Shown: positions 54,011 through 63,093 of the stretch, in pieces
Layout: every line of letters begins with the position of its first letter
Position numbering within the stretch: the stretch's first letter is position 1
From: Pontibacter populi
GTDB lineage: Bacteria > Bacteroidota > Bacteroidia > Cytophagales > Hymenobacteraceae
Assembly (NCBI RefSeq): GCF_019336435.1
Contig: NZ_JAHWXQ010000001.1
Span: 1-64,000, forward strand
Direction: 5' to 3'
Length of the DNA: 64,000 nt
Translations under genes and position numbers: made by a program
The notes under the pieces: model-generated
The model's input: only the letters and a program-made list of their open reading frames with translations
Databases searched by the model: none
Told to the model about the DNA's origin: nothing

Positions 54011-57000
54011 GTGCAGAACTTTGCTGCAAAAAAGGGCGCGAATTACCTCGAAGGCATGCTCGGCACAAAAGTGGAGATCGGCGGTTTTACAACCGACTGG
54101 CGAAATGCCCTTGTATTGAAGGAAGTGTACATCGAAGACCAGCAACAGGATACCCTTTGGTACAGTGAGCGCCTGGGTGTGGACATGAACATTCTCGGTC
54201 TGCTGAGTGGCACATACGATATCAGCAAAATTGACCTGGACCACGCACGGCTGAATCTGCACATTAACCCCGATAGTACCTCCAATTTCGATTTCCTGTT
54301 AGATGCCTTCGCTACTGATACGACGGCTACTACAACTCCTGCCGACACCTCGGCCCTGGCCATTAACCTGGACGTTATAAACCTGAATGATGTACGGGTA
54401 AGCTTTAAAGACGAAGCCGGCGGAAACCTGGTTGAAACACACATAGGCCAGCTAAGCACTACGATGGATGAGCTGAACCTGGAAGAACAGAAATACCTGG
54501 TAGATAACGTGGAGCTCAAAAATACCTGGATAAACATCATCCAGACGAAGCTGGCACCTGAGTCGGAGCCGCAACCGATCGCTTTTGATTTCGGGCTGAA
54601 TAAAGTAGATCTGGAAAAAATACGATTACGCTACGAGAACCGGGTGGCCGAACAGCGCATTGAAGTGGATCTCGGGAAAGCCAACCTGACTTCCGACAAC
54701 ATTGACCTGCCAAACGCCCGCGTAGACCTCAGCAACCTGGACCTGCACAACTCCACTATCGTGTACGCCCAGGAAAAATATAAACCATCTGATTCGCTGG
54801 CTGTGAACCCAGCCAAAATTGTGCGCGACCTCGACGAATCAGTTGAAAAAAAGCAGGGCCAGCCGGTAAACTGGGTGGTAACGTTAGGCGAAACCGATAT
54901 CTCCGGTGTCAACATTAAATTCGACAACTTTAATACACCGGCCCAGCCGCGCGGCATGGATTACGACCACCTCTATTTTACCGATGTGGTGCTGCAGGCC
55001 AGCGACCTGAGCTATAGTTTAAACCGCACCCAGGCTGAATTAAAACAACTGCAACTGAAAGAGAAAAGTGGCTTCCGGGTAGAGAACTTCCAGGCAAACA
55101 TCTTATTCGATTCAGTTGAGACTAAACTGACTAACCTAGACCTGAAAACCGGCAAAAGCCACATACAACGCGACCTGGCCATGCGCTATAGTTCGCTGGA
55201 TGCACTGGCCGAAAAGCCGGGCAATACCCAACTCGATCTGAACATCGTGGACAGCCGCATTGCAATGCAGGATGTGCTGTACTTTATGCCGGAACTGCGC
55301 TCCAACCCATCCTTTAAAAGCATTGCTAATTCTACGGTGCAACTCAGCGGCGACGTGCAGGGGACTATAGATAATATGATCGTACGCAACCTTCGGGCTT
55401 CGGGACTGAACGGGACTATAGTTCATGTAAGCGGCAACATCCGCAACGCCACCGACCCCGATAACCTGTTCCTGGATCTGGATGTGAACCAACTGCAAAC
55501 CACGCGCGCAACGATACTGGCCTTAGCTCCTGCGGGCACCATTCCGCCTAACATCCGCATTCCGGAGCGGGTAAGCATAGAGGGCGTTGTGGAAGGTAGC
55601 CTGACCAATTTTGATGCCCGCACCAGGATTAACAGCTCCATTGGTAACCTGGTAGCCGATGTGGATATGGGCAAGAATGATTCTTTTAACGCAACTATAA
55701 AAACCGGTGGCTTTGCCCTGGACGAACTCTTTACCGACAGCCTGGGACTCGGAACTATAGCCGGTACCATTACAGCCAAAGGCCAGGGACTTACCCCTGA
55801 AACCATGGTTGCCGATGTAAAAGCCGATCTCAGCAAATTTGAATACAACAACTACACGTACAAAGACATTGACCTGGAGGCAGACATCAACAAAAACCTG
55901 TATGCTGTAAAAGCGCGCACCAAAGACCAGAACCTCGACCTGGCCCTGAATGGTAATTTTAACCTGCGCAACTCAGAAAAACCAAACTATAACTTTACGC
56001 TGGACCTGAACCAGGCAAACCTGCAGGCACTAAACCTTTACGCCGAGCCACTGAGCATAAAGGGCAAGATGAAAGGCAACTTTACAGGAGCCGATGCCAG
56101 CACGCTAAGCGGAACCATGGATGCCCGCCAACTGGTAGTGCAGTATGATAAGAAAGAATACCCTGTTGATTCGCTGCTGCTTACTTTAAAACAGCAGACC
56201 GGGAATACCGAAGTGCAGGTGCGCTCTGATGTTATGGCAGCCAACATGCAGTTTGGCAATACCTTAGCAACACTGCCGACAGCGCTCATGAAGCACTTTT
56301 CCAATTACTTCGACCTGCAACCTGATCCGCCATTCCCGGCTAACCTGAACCTCGAAGATTTTGCTTTCGACATTGACCTAAGGAAGCCGGCTATAGTTAC
56401 AGCTTTTGTACCTGGCCTGGAACAACTGCAGCCTTCCGGACCGCTGACCGGCTCTTACGATGGCGAAACCCAGACCTTTAAAATGGATGGCAGTTTCAGT
56501 AAAATAAAGTACACCGACTATACCCTGAACGGCCTTACGCTACAGGTGCGCGGCGACCGCGAAAAAATGAACTATAGCGCCGACCTGACGCAGCTCCTGT
56601 CGCCGTCCTTACGGGCAAAAGATGTTGCTCTGACTGGCGCTGCCCGCGATAACGACCTGTTAATGCGGCTTTCGGTGGCGGAGGACAGCACGGAGGCAAA
56701 ATTTATAGTTGGTGGCGTGCTTAACAGTTTGGGCCGTGGGTACAGGTTCTCTTTTAACCCGGAACAGCTCGTTATTAACGGCGATACCTGGACCGTACCT
56801 GAAGACAATTACCTGCAGTTCGATACCAACTTTATTTACGCCAACAACATTAACCTGCAGCACAACAACATGGCGCTGGGGCTGAACAGCCAGGGTCCGG
56901 TCGGTCCGACAGCACCACTGATCGCCACCTTCAAAAATTTCGAGATAGAATACCTGACACGTTCTTTCCAGCAAAGCGACAGTTTGATGAGCGGAACTAT

Positions 57001-58951
57001 AAACGGAGAGGCCACGCTGCGAAATATTATGTCTGATGCGCCGGGCTTTACCTCTGATATAACCGTTACGGACTTTACTTATGAAGGCGTTCCAGTCGGT
57101 GACCTGGCCCTGGTAGCCGGCACAGCAGCAAACAATCGCTATACTATAGATGCCCGCCTGACCGACGAAGGAAACCAAATGCTGATAGACGGCTTTATAG
57201 AGTCGCAGCCTAATGCAACGCTACTCAACCTGACAGCGAACATATCCAGCATCAACTTAAAATCGTTGCAGGGCTTTACTGCCGGAGCGGTTAAAAACAT
57301 GGATGGCAGCGCCAGCGGGAACCTGCGCATTACCGGCACATTAGCCGACCCGAACATACTCGGAGATATTAACTTTAACCAGGCCCAGTTTACCATAACC
57401 CAGCTCGGATCGCTTTACAAATTACAGAACGAGCGCATGGTGTTTAACGAGAACGGCATCAGCTTACCTGATTTTACTTTAACAGATTCGCTGGGAAATA
57501 CGCTTGAGGTGAATGGAAATATCTTTACACAGAACTATACCGAGTACCGCTTCGACCTGACAGCCAGCACAGATAAATTCCTGGCACTTAACTCTACCGC
57601 CCAGGACAATGACCTTTACTATGGCACTGTATTTATTGATGCAGATGCAACTATAGGAGGCGACTTTTCTGTGCCTGTGGTAGAGTCAACTGTAAAAATT
57701 CTTAAGGGCTCCGATTTCACGCTTGTAATTCCGGCCGCCGAGGTGGGCGCTGCAGAGCGGGATGGAATCGTAGAATTTGTGAACCTGAACGACTCGCTCA
57801 CAGCCATAATTGGCCAGAAACAGGCTGACACCACGCAAATAACCGGCTTTGTAGGCCCTGATGTAAGCACCCGCCTTACCGTTACCGACGATACGCCTGT
57901 AACTATAATCCTGGACCCTATCACCGGCGATAACCTTGTCGTGAAAGGCAACGCCGATCCACTATTCATTGGCATGACGCCATCCGGGCAGATCAACATG
58001 TCAGGCAGATACGAGATAACCGAAGGCAAGTATAGCATGGATTTTTACGACCTGGTATCGCGGGAGCTGGACATTGAGAAAGGTAGCTACATTGCCTGGA
58101 CCGGCGACGCTTTACAAGCCAACATGCAGGTTACAGCCATTTATAACGTAGAGACTGCGCCAATGGAATTGGTTGCCTCGCAGATTGGAGGTACACAGGA
58201 CCCGGTGCTCCGTAACCAGTTCACGTTCCAGGTTTTTGTGAATGTGGAGGGTGAGATGCTGAAACCGGAAATTAGTTTTGACATACAGGCTGCAGAAAAC
58301 CAGCGGGGCCAGCTGCCGCGCGAAGTGGCAACCAGCCTGGGCAACCTGCGCACCGACGAAGCAGAAATGAACAAACAGGTTTTCTCCCTGCTCGTACTTA
58401 ACCGCTTTATGGCACCCGATCCGTTTACAAGCTCCGGTGGTGGCTTTGCTTCTACGGCCCGCAACAGTTTAAGCCAGGTAATGACAGATCAGCTTAACAA
58501 CCTTACCCAGCGCTACGCAGGTGGCCTTGGCCTGGAATTAGGCGTAGATTCCTACGAAGACTATTCCTCCGGCTCCGCACAGGGCCGCACCGACCTGAAT
58601 GTGGCTTTGCGTCAGCAGTTCCTCAACGACCGTTTAACCGTGCGCGTTGGTACCGACATCGGGCTGGAGGGCGGTCAGCGGGAACAAAGTAACATGAGCG
58701 CGTTCGGAGGTGATATTTCCGTAGAATATTCGCTTACAGAAGATGGCAGGCTGCGAATTCAGGCTTTCCAGCGGAACCAGTACGGAGATTTTCTGGAAGG
58801 TGATGTGCGTGCTACCGGGGCCGGCCTTATTTACCAGCGGGAATACGATAACTTCTCAGACCTGTTCCGGGACCTGCAGAGTCGCCATATAAGAGAACGG
58901 GAACGCCAGCTGGAGGCAGCTAAAAAATTAGAAGAAGACATTACAAAATAA
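54011..58951 (+). CDS. tamB: TamB-type translocation and assembly module protein
   Basis: The GTG start at 54011 gives 1,646 aa. The start of the mature part (GANYLEGMLGTKVEIGGFTTDW...VYIEDQQQDTLWY, read in parts) is that of Bacteroidota TamB/AsmA-like proteins. A very long beta-helical periplasmic body and a C-terminal TamB (DUF490) domain (about 1250-1600) follow. The frame stays open upstream to 53861 and encodes the expected membrane anchor (LWLLVFIIGVVVILVIAL, 53945-53998), but no ATG, GTG or TTG lies there. The true start is therefore earlier than 54011 and unresolved. TamB bridges inner and outer membranes for lipid transport or outer-membrane protein assembly. tamL follows 6 bp later. 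Confidence 0.9.
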   Translation: MQNFAAKKGANYLEGMLGTKVEIGGFTTDWRNALVLKEVYIEDQQQDTLWYSERLGVDMNILGLLSGTYDISKIDLDHARLNLHINPDSTSNFDFLLDAFATDTTATTTPADTSALAINLDVINLNDVRVSFKDEAGGNLVETHIGQLSTTMDELNLEEQKYLVDNVELKNTWINIIQTKLAPESEPQPIAFDFGLNKVDLEKIRLRYENRVAEQRIEVDLGKANLTSDNIDLPNARVDLSNLDLHNSTIVYAQEKYKPSDSLAVNPAKIVRDLDESVEKKQGQPVNWVVTLGETDISGVNIKFDNFNTPAQPRGMDYDHLYFTDVVLQASDLSYSLNRTQAELKQLQLKEKSGFRVENFQANILFDSVETKLTNLDLKTGKSHIQRDLAMRYSSLDALAEKPGNTQLDLNIVDSRIAMQDVLYFMPELRSNPSFKSIANSTVQLSGDVQGTIDNMIVRNLRASGLNGTIVHVSGNIRNATDPDNLFLDLDVNQLQTTRATILALAPAGTIPPNIRIPERVSIEGVVEGSLTNFDARTRINSSIGNLVADVDMGKNDSFNATIKTGGFALDELFTDSLGLGTIAGTITAKGQGLTPETMVADVKADLSKFEYNNYTYKDIDLEADINKNLYAVKARTKDQNLDLALNGNFNLRNSEKPNYNFTLDLNQANLQALNLYAEPLSIKGKMKGNFTGADASTLSGTMDARQLVVQYDKKEYPVDSLLLTLKQQTGNTEVQVRSDVMAANMQFGNTLATLPTALMKHFSNYFDLQPDPPFPANLNLEDFAFDIDLRKPAIVTAFVPGLEQLQPSGPLTGSYDGETQTFKMDGSFSKIKYTDYTLNGLTLQVRGDREKMNYSADLTQLLSPSLRAKDVALTGAARDNDLLMRLSVAEDSTEAKFIVGGVLNSLGRGYRFSFNPEQLVINGDTWTVPEDNYLQFDTNFIYANNINLQHNNMALGLNSQGPVGPTAPLIATFKNFEIEYLTRSFQQSDSLMSGTINGEATLRNIMSDAPGFTSDITVTDFTYEGVPVGDLALVAGTAANNRYTIDARLTDEGNQMLIDGFIESQPNATLLNLTANISSINLKSLQGFTAGAVKNMDGSASGNLRITGTLADPNILGDINFNQAQFTITQLGSLYKLQNERMVFNENGISLPDFTLTDSLGNTLEVNGNIFTQNYTEYRFDLTASTDKFLALNSTAQDNDLYYGTVFIDADATIGGDFSVPVVESTVKILKGSDFTLVIPAAEVGAAERDGIVEFVNLNDSLTAIIGQKQADTTQITGFVGPDVSTRLTVTDDTPVTIILDPITGDNLVVKGNADPLFIGMTPSGQINMSGRYEITEGKYSMDFYDLVSRELDIEKGSYIAWTGDALQANMQVTAIYNVETAPMELVASQIGGTQDPVLRNQFTFQVFVNVEGEMLKPEISFDIQAAENQRGQLPREVATSLGNLRTDEAEMNKQVFSLLVLNRFMAPDPFTSSGGGFASTARNSLSQVMTDQLNNLTQRYAGGLGLELGVDSYEDYSSGSAQGRTDLNVALRQQFLNDRLTVRVGTDIGLEGGQREQSNMSAFGGDISVEYSLTEDGRLRIQAFQRNQYGDFLEGDVRATGAGLIYQREYDNFSDLFRDLQSRHIRERERQLEAAKKLEEDITK

Positions 58952-58957
58952 CCCTAT

Positions 58958-61336
58958 ATGTTCGCAGCTTTACCTGTAAACTTTACTTTCAGAAAATACG
59001 GCAAGGTGCTGGCTGCCTTTGTGTTGCTTATAGTTTCGGGGTGTGCCGGCACCAAGCGCGTACCCGCCGACGACGCGCTATTTACCGGTTTTAATGTGCA
59101 GGTAGATGGCAAAAACGATAGTAGCAACCGCCAGAAGCTGATGGAAACGGAACTATCGGCAACTGTACGCCCGAAGCCTAACTTTTCTATTCTTGGCATG
59201 CGGCCTAAACTGGCTATCTACAACACATTTTATACTGAAAAAGAAAAAGGCCTGAAGCACTGGATACAGACCAAACTGGGCGAGCCGCCGGTGCTGATCT
59301 CGGCAGTAGATACCGGTAACGTGAATGAGATCATGAGCAGCCGGTTACACAACCGTGGCTACTTTAATAATGCCGTACAGAGTAAAACCAACATCAAAGT
59401 CAAAAAAGCAACTATAGACTGGCGGGCATTTGTAAGCGAACCTTACCGCATCCGTAAAATAGAATACACCTTGGCCGACTCGCTACCCGTGCACCAGGAT
59501 ATCCAGGCTACTGAAGCCGGGTCTTTAGTAATTCCCGGCGAACCGTATGACCTGGAGAAAATGACCGGCGAACGGGTTCGTATAGATGCCAATCTTAAAA
59601 ACAAAGGCTATTACTACTTCAGCCCCGACATGCTTATTTTTAGTGTGGATACTACGGTAGGCAACCGGCAGGCCGATGTTTTAATGCGATTGAAAAAAGA
59701 TGTGCCGAGTCCTTCTCTGCGCCCCTATAAAATTGATGACATCTACATTTTTGCCAACTATAACCTGGGCGACAGCCTTTCGGTGAGCGACACAATAGAC
59801 TATAAAGGCTTCCATTATATCCCGAATGAAAACTATGTACGGGCGCGCCATTTGCTCCGGGGTGTATTTTTAGAGCAGGATAGTTTGTACAGCCGCCAAG
59901 ACCACCTGCTAACTATAAACAGGCTTGCCGGTTTGCCCGCTTACAAGTATGTGAACATAGACTATAAACCCGACACCACACAGACGGGCAAACTCGACAG
60001 CTTTATTTACCTCACTCCTGCTTTCAAAAAAACGCTGCGCATGGAGGGCCGGTATGTCAGCAAGTCCAACAACTTTGCAGGGCCGGGCATTACCATCTCG
60101 TTCCGCAACCGGAATGCGTTAAAGGGCTCAGAACTGCTCTCTGTCGATTTCATCGGAAACTTTGAGAGCCAGGTGGGTGGCCGTGGCTCCGGAACACCGC
60201 CGGAAGGCCAGCAAGATCTCAATAAAAACCTGAGCTCTTACGAATTGGGCGTACAAACCAGCCTTACCATTCCGCGTATAGTTTCGCCGTTTGAGCTGCG
60301 TAACCTGCGTACTGAGTTCGTACCGAAAACGCGCATAGGCCTGGGATTCAATTTCCTGAACCGGGTACAGTATTTCCAGATGAATTCTTTTAACGCTTCG
60401 TATTCTTACAACTGGCGGCCCAAAAAAGAATTTACCCACGATGTGACGCCTATCAATTTACAGTATGTGCAGCTGGCTAATACAACTATAGCTTTTGACA
60501 CACTGCTTGCTCAAAACCAGTTCCTGCGCCGAAGTTTTGAGGACCAGTTCATCATCGGCTCTATTTACCAGTTTACATTTACCAACCAACTGGAAACTAA
60601 CCGTACGCACCAGTTCTTCGACAACTTTACGCTGGATGGTTCGGGCAACCTGATAAATGGCCTGCAATCGCTGACCGGTGCTGAGGATCCTGAAGAAGAT
60701 ATGCCGCGCACCATTTTCGGCAAACCCTATTCGCAGTATGTGCGCGCCGAGAACGATTTTCGCTACTACTTTAATTTCGGGAATGAGAGCCAGATCGCGA
60801 CCCGTTTTCTGGCCGGTATTGGTTATGCGCATGGCAACTCTACGGTACTGCCTTATGTAAAACAATTTTCAATTGGCGGCCCAAACAGTATCCGCGCTTT
60901 CCGGGCCAGAAGTATAGGCCCCGGCACATACGACGCTCCTGATTCACTGACGTTCTCTTACTTTGACCAGACCGGCGACATGAAACTGGAAGCAAACATT
61001 GAGTATCGTTTTCCGCTGGCAGGTTTTTTTAAAGGGGCTGTTTTTGTTGATGCAGGTAACATCTGGCTGCTGAATGAAACATTAAAACCAAATGGAGAGC
61101 CTGATAAACCCGGTGGGTTGTTTAAGGGAAACGAATTTATGTCACAACTGGCCGTTGGTACAGGTTTCGGCTTACGTATTGATGTTGATTTTTTTGTGAT
61201 GCGCTTTGATGTGGGTATACCCGTACGCTCACCTAACATGCCGGACGGAGAACAGAATGTGTTGTCCGATCTCAAGTTCGGTTTTAAGGGCGATAACAGC
61301 CTTACCCTAAACATTGCCATCGGCTATCCTTTCTAA
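58958..61336 (+). CDS. tamL: TamL: lipoprotein TamA/BamA-family outer-membrane protein
   Basis: The protein has 792 aa. The N-terminus has a lipobox LIVSGC (Cys29), which distinguishes Bacteroidota TamL from TamA. POTRA domains (about 35-330; for example PYRIRKIEYTLADSLP and RPYKIDDIYIFANYNLG) precede a surface-antigen (D15) beta-barrel with PNSIRAFRARSIGPG and the C-terminal strand LTLNIAIGYPF ending in Phe. It acts with TamB in outer-membrane assembly. It starts 6 bp after tamB stops, so they are one operon. Confidence 0.95.
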   Translation: MFAALPVNFTFRKYGKVLAAFVLLIVSGCAGTKRVPADDALFTGFNVQVDGKNDSSNRQKLMETELSATVRPKPNFSILGMRPKLAIYNTFYTEKEKGLKHWIQTKLGEPPVLISAVDTGNVNEIMSSRLHNRGYFNNAVQSKTNIKVKKATIDWRAFVSEPYRIRKIEYTLADSLPVHQDIQATEAGSLVIPGEPYDLEKMTGERVRIDANLKNKGYYYFSPDMLIFSVDTTVGNRQADVLMRLKKDVPSPSLRPYKIDDIYIFANYNLGDSLSVSDTIDYKGFHYIPNENYVRARHLLRGVFLEQDSLYSRQDHLLTINRLAGLPAYKYVNIDYKPDTTQTGKLDSFIYLTPAFKKTLRMEGRYVSKSNNFAGPGITISFRNRNALKGSELLSVDFIGNFESQVGGRGSGTPPEGQQDLNKNLSSYELGVQTSLTIPRIVSPFELRNLRTEFVPKTRIGLGFNFLNRVQYFQMNSFNASYSYNWRPKKEFTHDVTPINLQYVQLANTTIAFDTLLAQNQFLRRSFEDQFIIGSIYQFTFTNQLETNRTHQFFDNFTLDGSGNLINGLQSLTGAEDPEEDMPRTIFGKPYSQYVRAENDFRYYFNFGNESQIATRFLAGIGYAHGNSTVLPYVKQFSIGGPNSIRAFRARSIGPGTYDAPDSLTFSYFDQTGDMKLEANIEYRFPLAGFFKGAVFVDAGNIWLLNETLKPNGEPDKPGGLFKGNEFMSQLAVGTGFGLRIDVDFFVMRFDVGIPVRSPNMPDGEQNVLSDLKFGFKGDNSLTLNIAIGYPF

Positions 61337-61573
61337 ACTATAAACTGCACATTTCCGGCTACTTATCTTATATTTGTTTATCCTAATGATTGCCTGAATA
61401 CATAGGAATTTATAAATGTTATTTATAGTTAGTTAAATAGCTTACACATCACATTGACAGGAGAGCAAAGGTGAAGACAGTAGTTGAAGTGATATAACAT
61501 TAGTGCAGAGATTCTAAATTTACTTCTAAAACAGTAAACAAAGCTCGAAATATAGACCTTAAATCTTCTTCAA

Positions 61574-62398
61574 ATGAAAATAAAATCACTTTACTTCGTG
61601 CTACTCTTTGCTTTCTTGGGCTCGTGCAATAAAGAAGATCAGCCCGAATTGTGTCTAGCTCAAAATACGGTTGAAACTTTGATTGGATATCAAGAAAAAA
61701 TTGAAGATCAGTTAACCCATGCTTATTACGTCGATAACAATAATCGATTAAACAAAGTCCGCACGACCTCCCTATATATCCCTGATTGGATTAGCGTAGA
61801 TAATTATAAATATGATAGTGAGGGCAGAATCATCAAAATTGAGACAGAGTCTTCTCATTCCGAAACCAATAAGATGATAACTCATCAAGTTTTTGAATAC
61901 AATCACCTTGGCCAGTTAGAAGTGGCATACACATACTTAAATGAAAGCTGGGGATTAGAGGAAATCAACAGGTATGAATACATTTATAACTCAGATAAGC
62001 AGTTGGAGTCATACAGGAAATTTTTCCGCAATGAGTTGGCCGAGACACAGGATTATACTTATACAAACGGTTTAATGATTGGGGTAAAGGTGAAGGAGAT
62101 AAACGAAGATCAGGATTTAGATTATGAAGTTGAGCTAAAGTACGATGATAAAAAGTCACCTTACATTGCTTTTGACGCATTACAAGCTATTAAAGTTAAT
62201 TGGGGTTACCCTCATCAGCACAACATTATCAGCCAAACTGCAAAGTTATCCGACGGCTCCATCTATACCTCCCAAACTTATAAAATTGATTATACTTATT
62301 CAGAGCGAGGCTATCCTACTAGAGCAGAACAGGTATACCCACAAGGCAGCAATTTTGTAAAGAGGAAATGGGATTACTCTTACATGTCGTGCAATTAA
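61574..62398 (+). CDS. Lipoprotein with RHS/YD-like strand repeats, function unknown
   Basis: The protein has 274 aa. Lipobox FLGSC (Cys18). The rest is a series of Tyr/Asn-rich short strands such as YVDNNNRLNKV, YKYDSEGRIIKIE, FEYNHLGQLEVAYTY and YEYIYNSDKQLESY. Their spacing resembles the YD/RHS-type beta-repeat proteins common in Bacteroidota lipoproteins. Base composition is visibly more AT-rich than that of its neighbours, and it carries few CTATAG motifs, so acquisition by transfer is possible. Function unknown. Confidence 0.75.
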   Translation: MKIKSLYFVLLFAFLGSCNKEDQPELCLAQNTVETLIGYQEKIEDQLTHAYYVDNNNRLNKVRTTSLYIPDWISVDNYKYDSEGRIIKIETESSHSETNKMITHQVFEYNHLGQLEVAYTYLNESWGLEEINRYEYIYNSDKQLESYRKFFRNELAETQDYTYTNGLMIGVKVKEINEDQDLDYEVELKYDDKKSPYIAFDALQAIKVNWGYPHQHNIISQTAKLSDGSIYTSQTYKIDYTYSERGYPTRAEQVYPQGSNFVKRKWDYSYMSCN

Positions 62399-62610
62399 TG
62401 TTACAGCGCCAGCACATAAATTTATAGCAAGTACTTTACCCAACACGGCTTATAGCGCATTGGCGCACCATAGCAAGTTCTGATCAGGATTGTTGTTGGC
62501 AACTATATTCTAGAGTTATTTTTAAGGCTAATGCTATATTGAACATCCTGAACTTTCAGGTCACTAAAATTTAGGCTTTACAAAAGCATATAGCGAAATT
62601 TAAAAAAGCG

Positions 62611-63039
62611 ATGCAGGATTTATTTATAGTTAAGGATCAGGTAAGGATACAGGCATCCGCAGAAAAGATCTGGGAAGTGTTGACAAACCCTGCCTATATG
62701 CGCCAGTGGGAAGAGATGCCCGAGAATTTCGGAAATGAGCACATTGAGCAAGGCAGCGTCATTCATTACGAAGGCTTCTCAACGCTAACTGTTTCAACTT
62801 TTGAAGTAAACAGGCAACTGAATTTAACTGTCCATCTTCCTAACATCGACCTGGACCCGAGTGCATATAACATTGCCTATCGTTTTATATTAAAGCCTGA
62901 CCACAACCATACTGTGCTGGATTTTGAAATAGGCGATTTTGCCCCGGTGCCTAAGGCGCAACAATATTACGATATGTCTGTTCAGTTTGCCGAAACATCG
63001 CTGCAAAAGATAAAGGCACTTGCAGAGCAGAACTCCTGA
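62611..63039 (+). CDS. SRPBCC (START-like) domain protein
   Basis: The protein has 142 aa. VRIQASAEKIWEVLTNPAYMRQWEE is the typical start of the polyketide-cyclase/AHSA1-like SRPBCC fold. A closing helix FAETSLQKIKALAEQ is also present. Such proteins bind hydrophobic ligands in a deep cavity. No signal peptide, so cytoplasmic. The ligand is unknown. A peptidase gene follows 54 bp later in the same direction. Confidence 0.85.
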   Translation: MQDLFIVKDQVRIQASAEKIWEVLTNPAYMRQWEEMPENFGNEHIEQGSVIHYEGFSTLTVSTFEVNRQLNLTVHLPNIDLDPSAYNIAYRFILKPDHNHTVLDFEIGDFAPVPKAQQYYDMSVQFAETSLQKIKALAEQNS

Positions 63040-63093
63040 CATTTACTTATCGATTTTTAAATATCCATTTATCATAAATACCCTGAGCTAATT

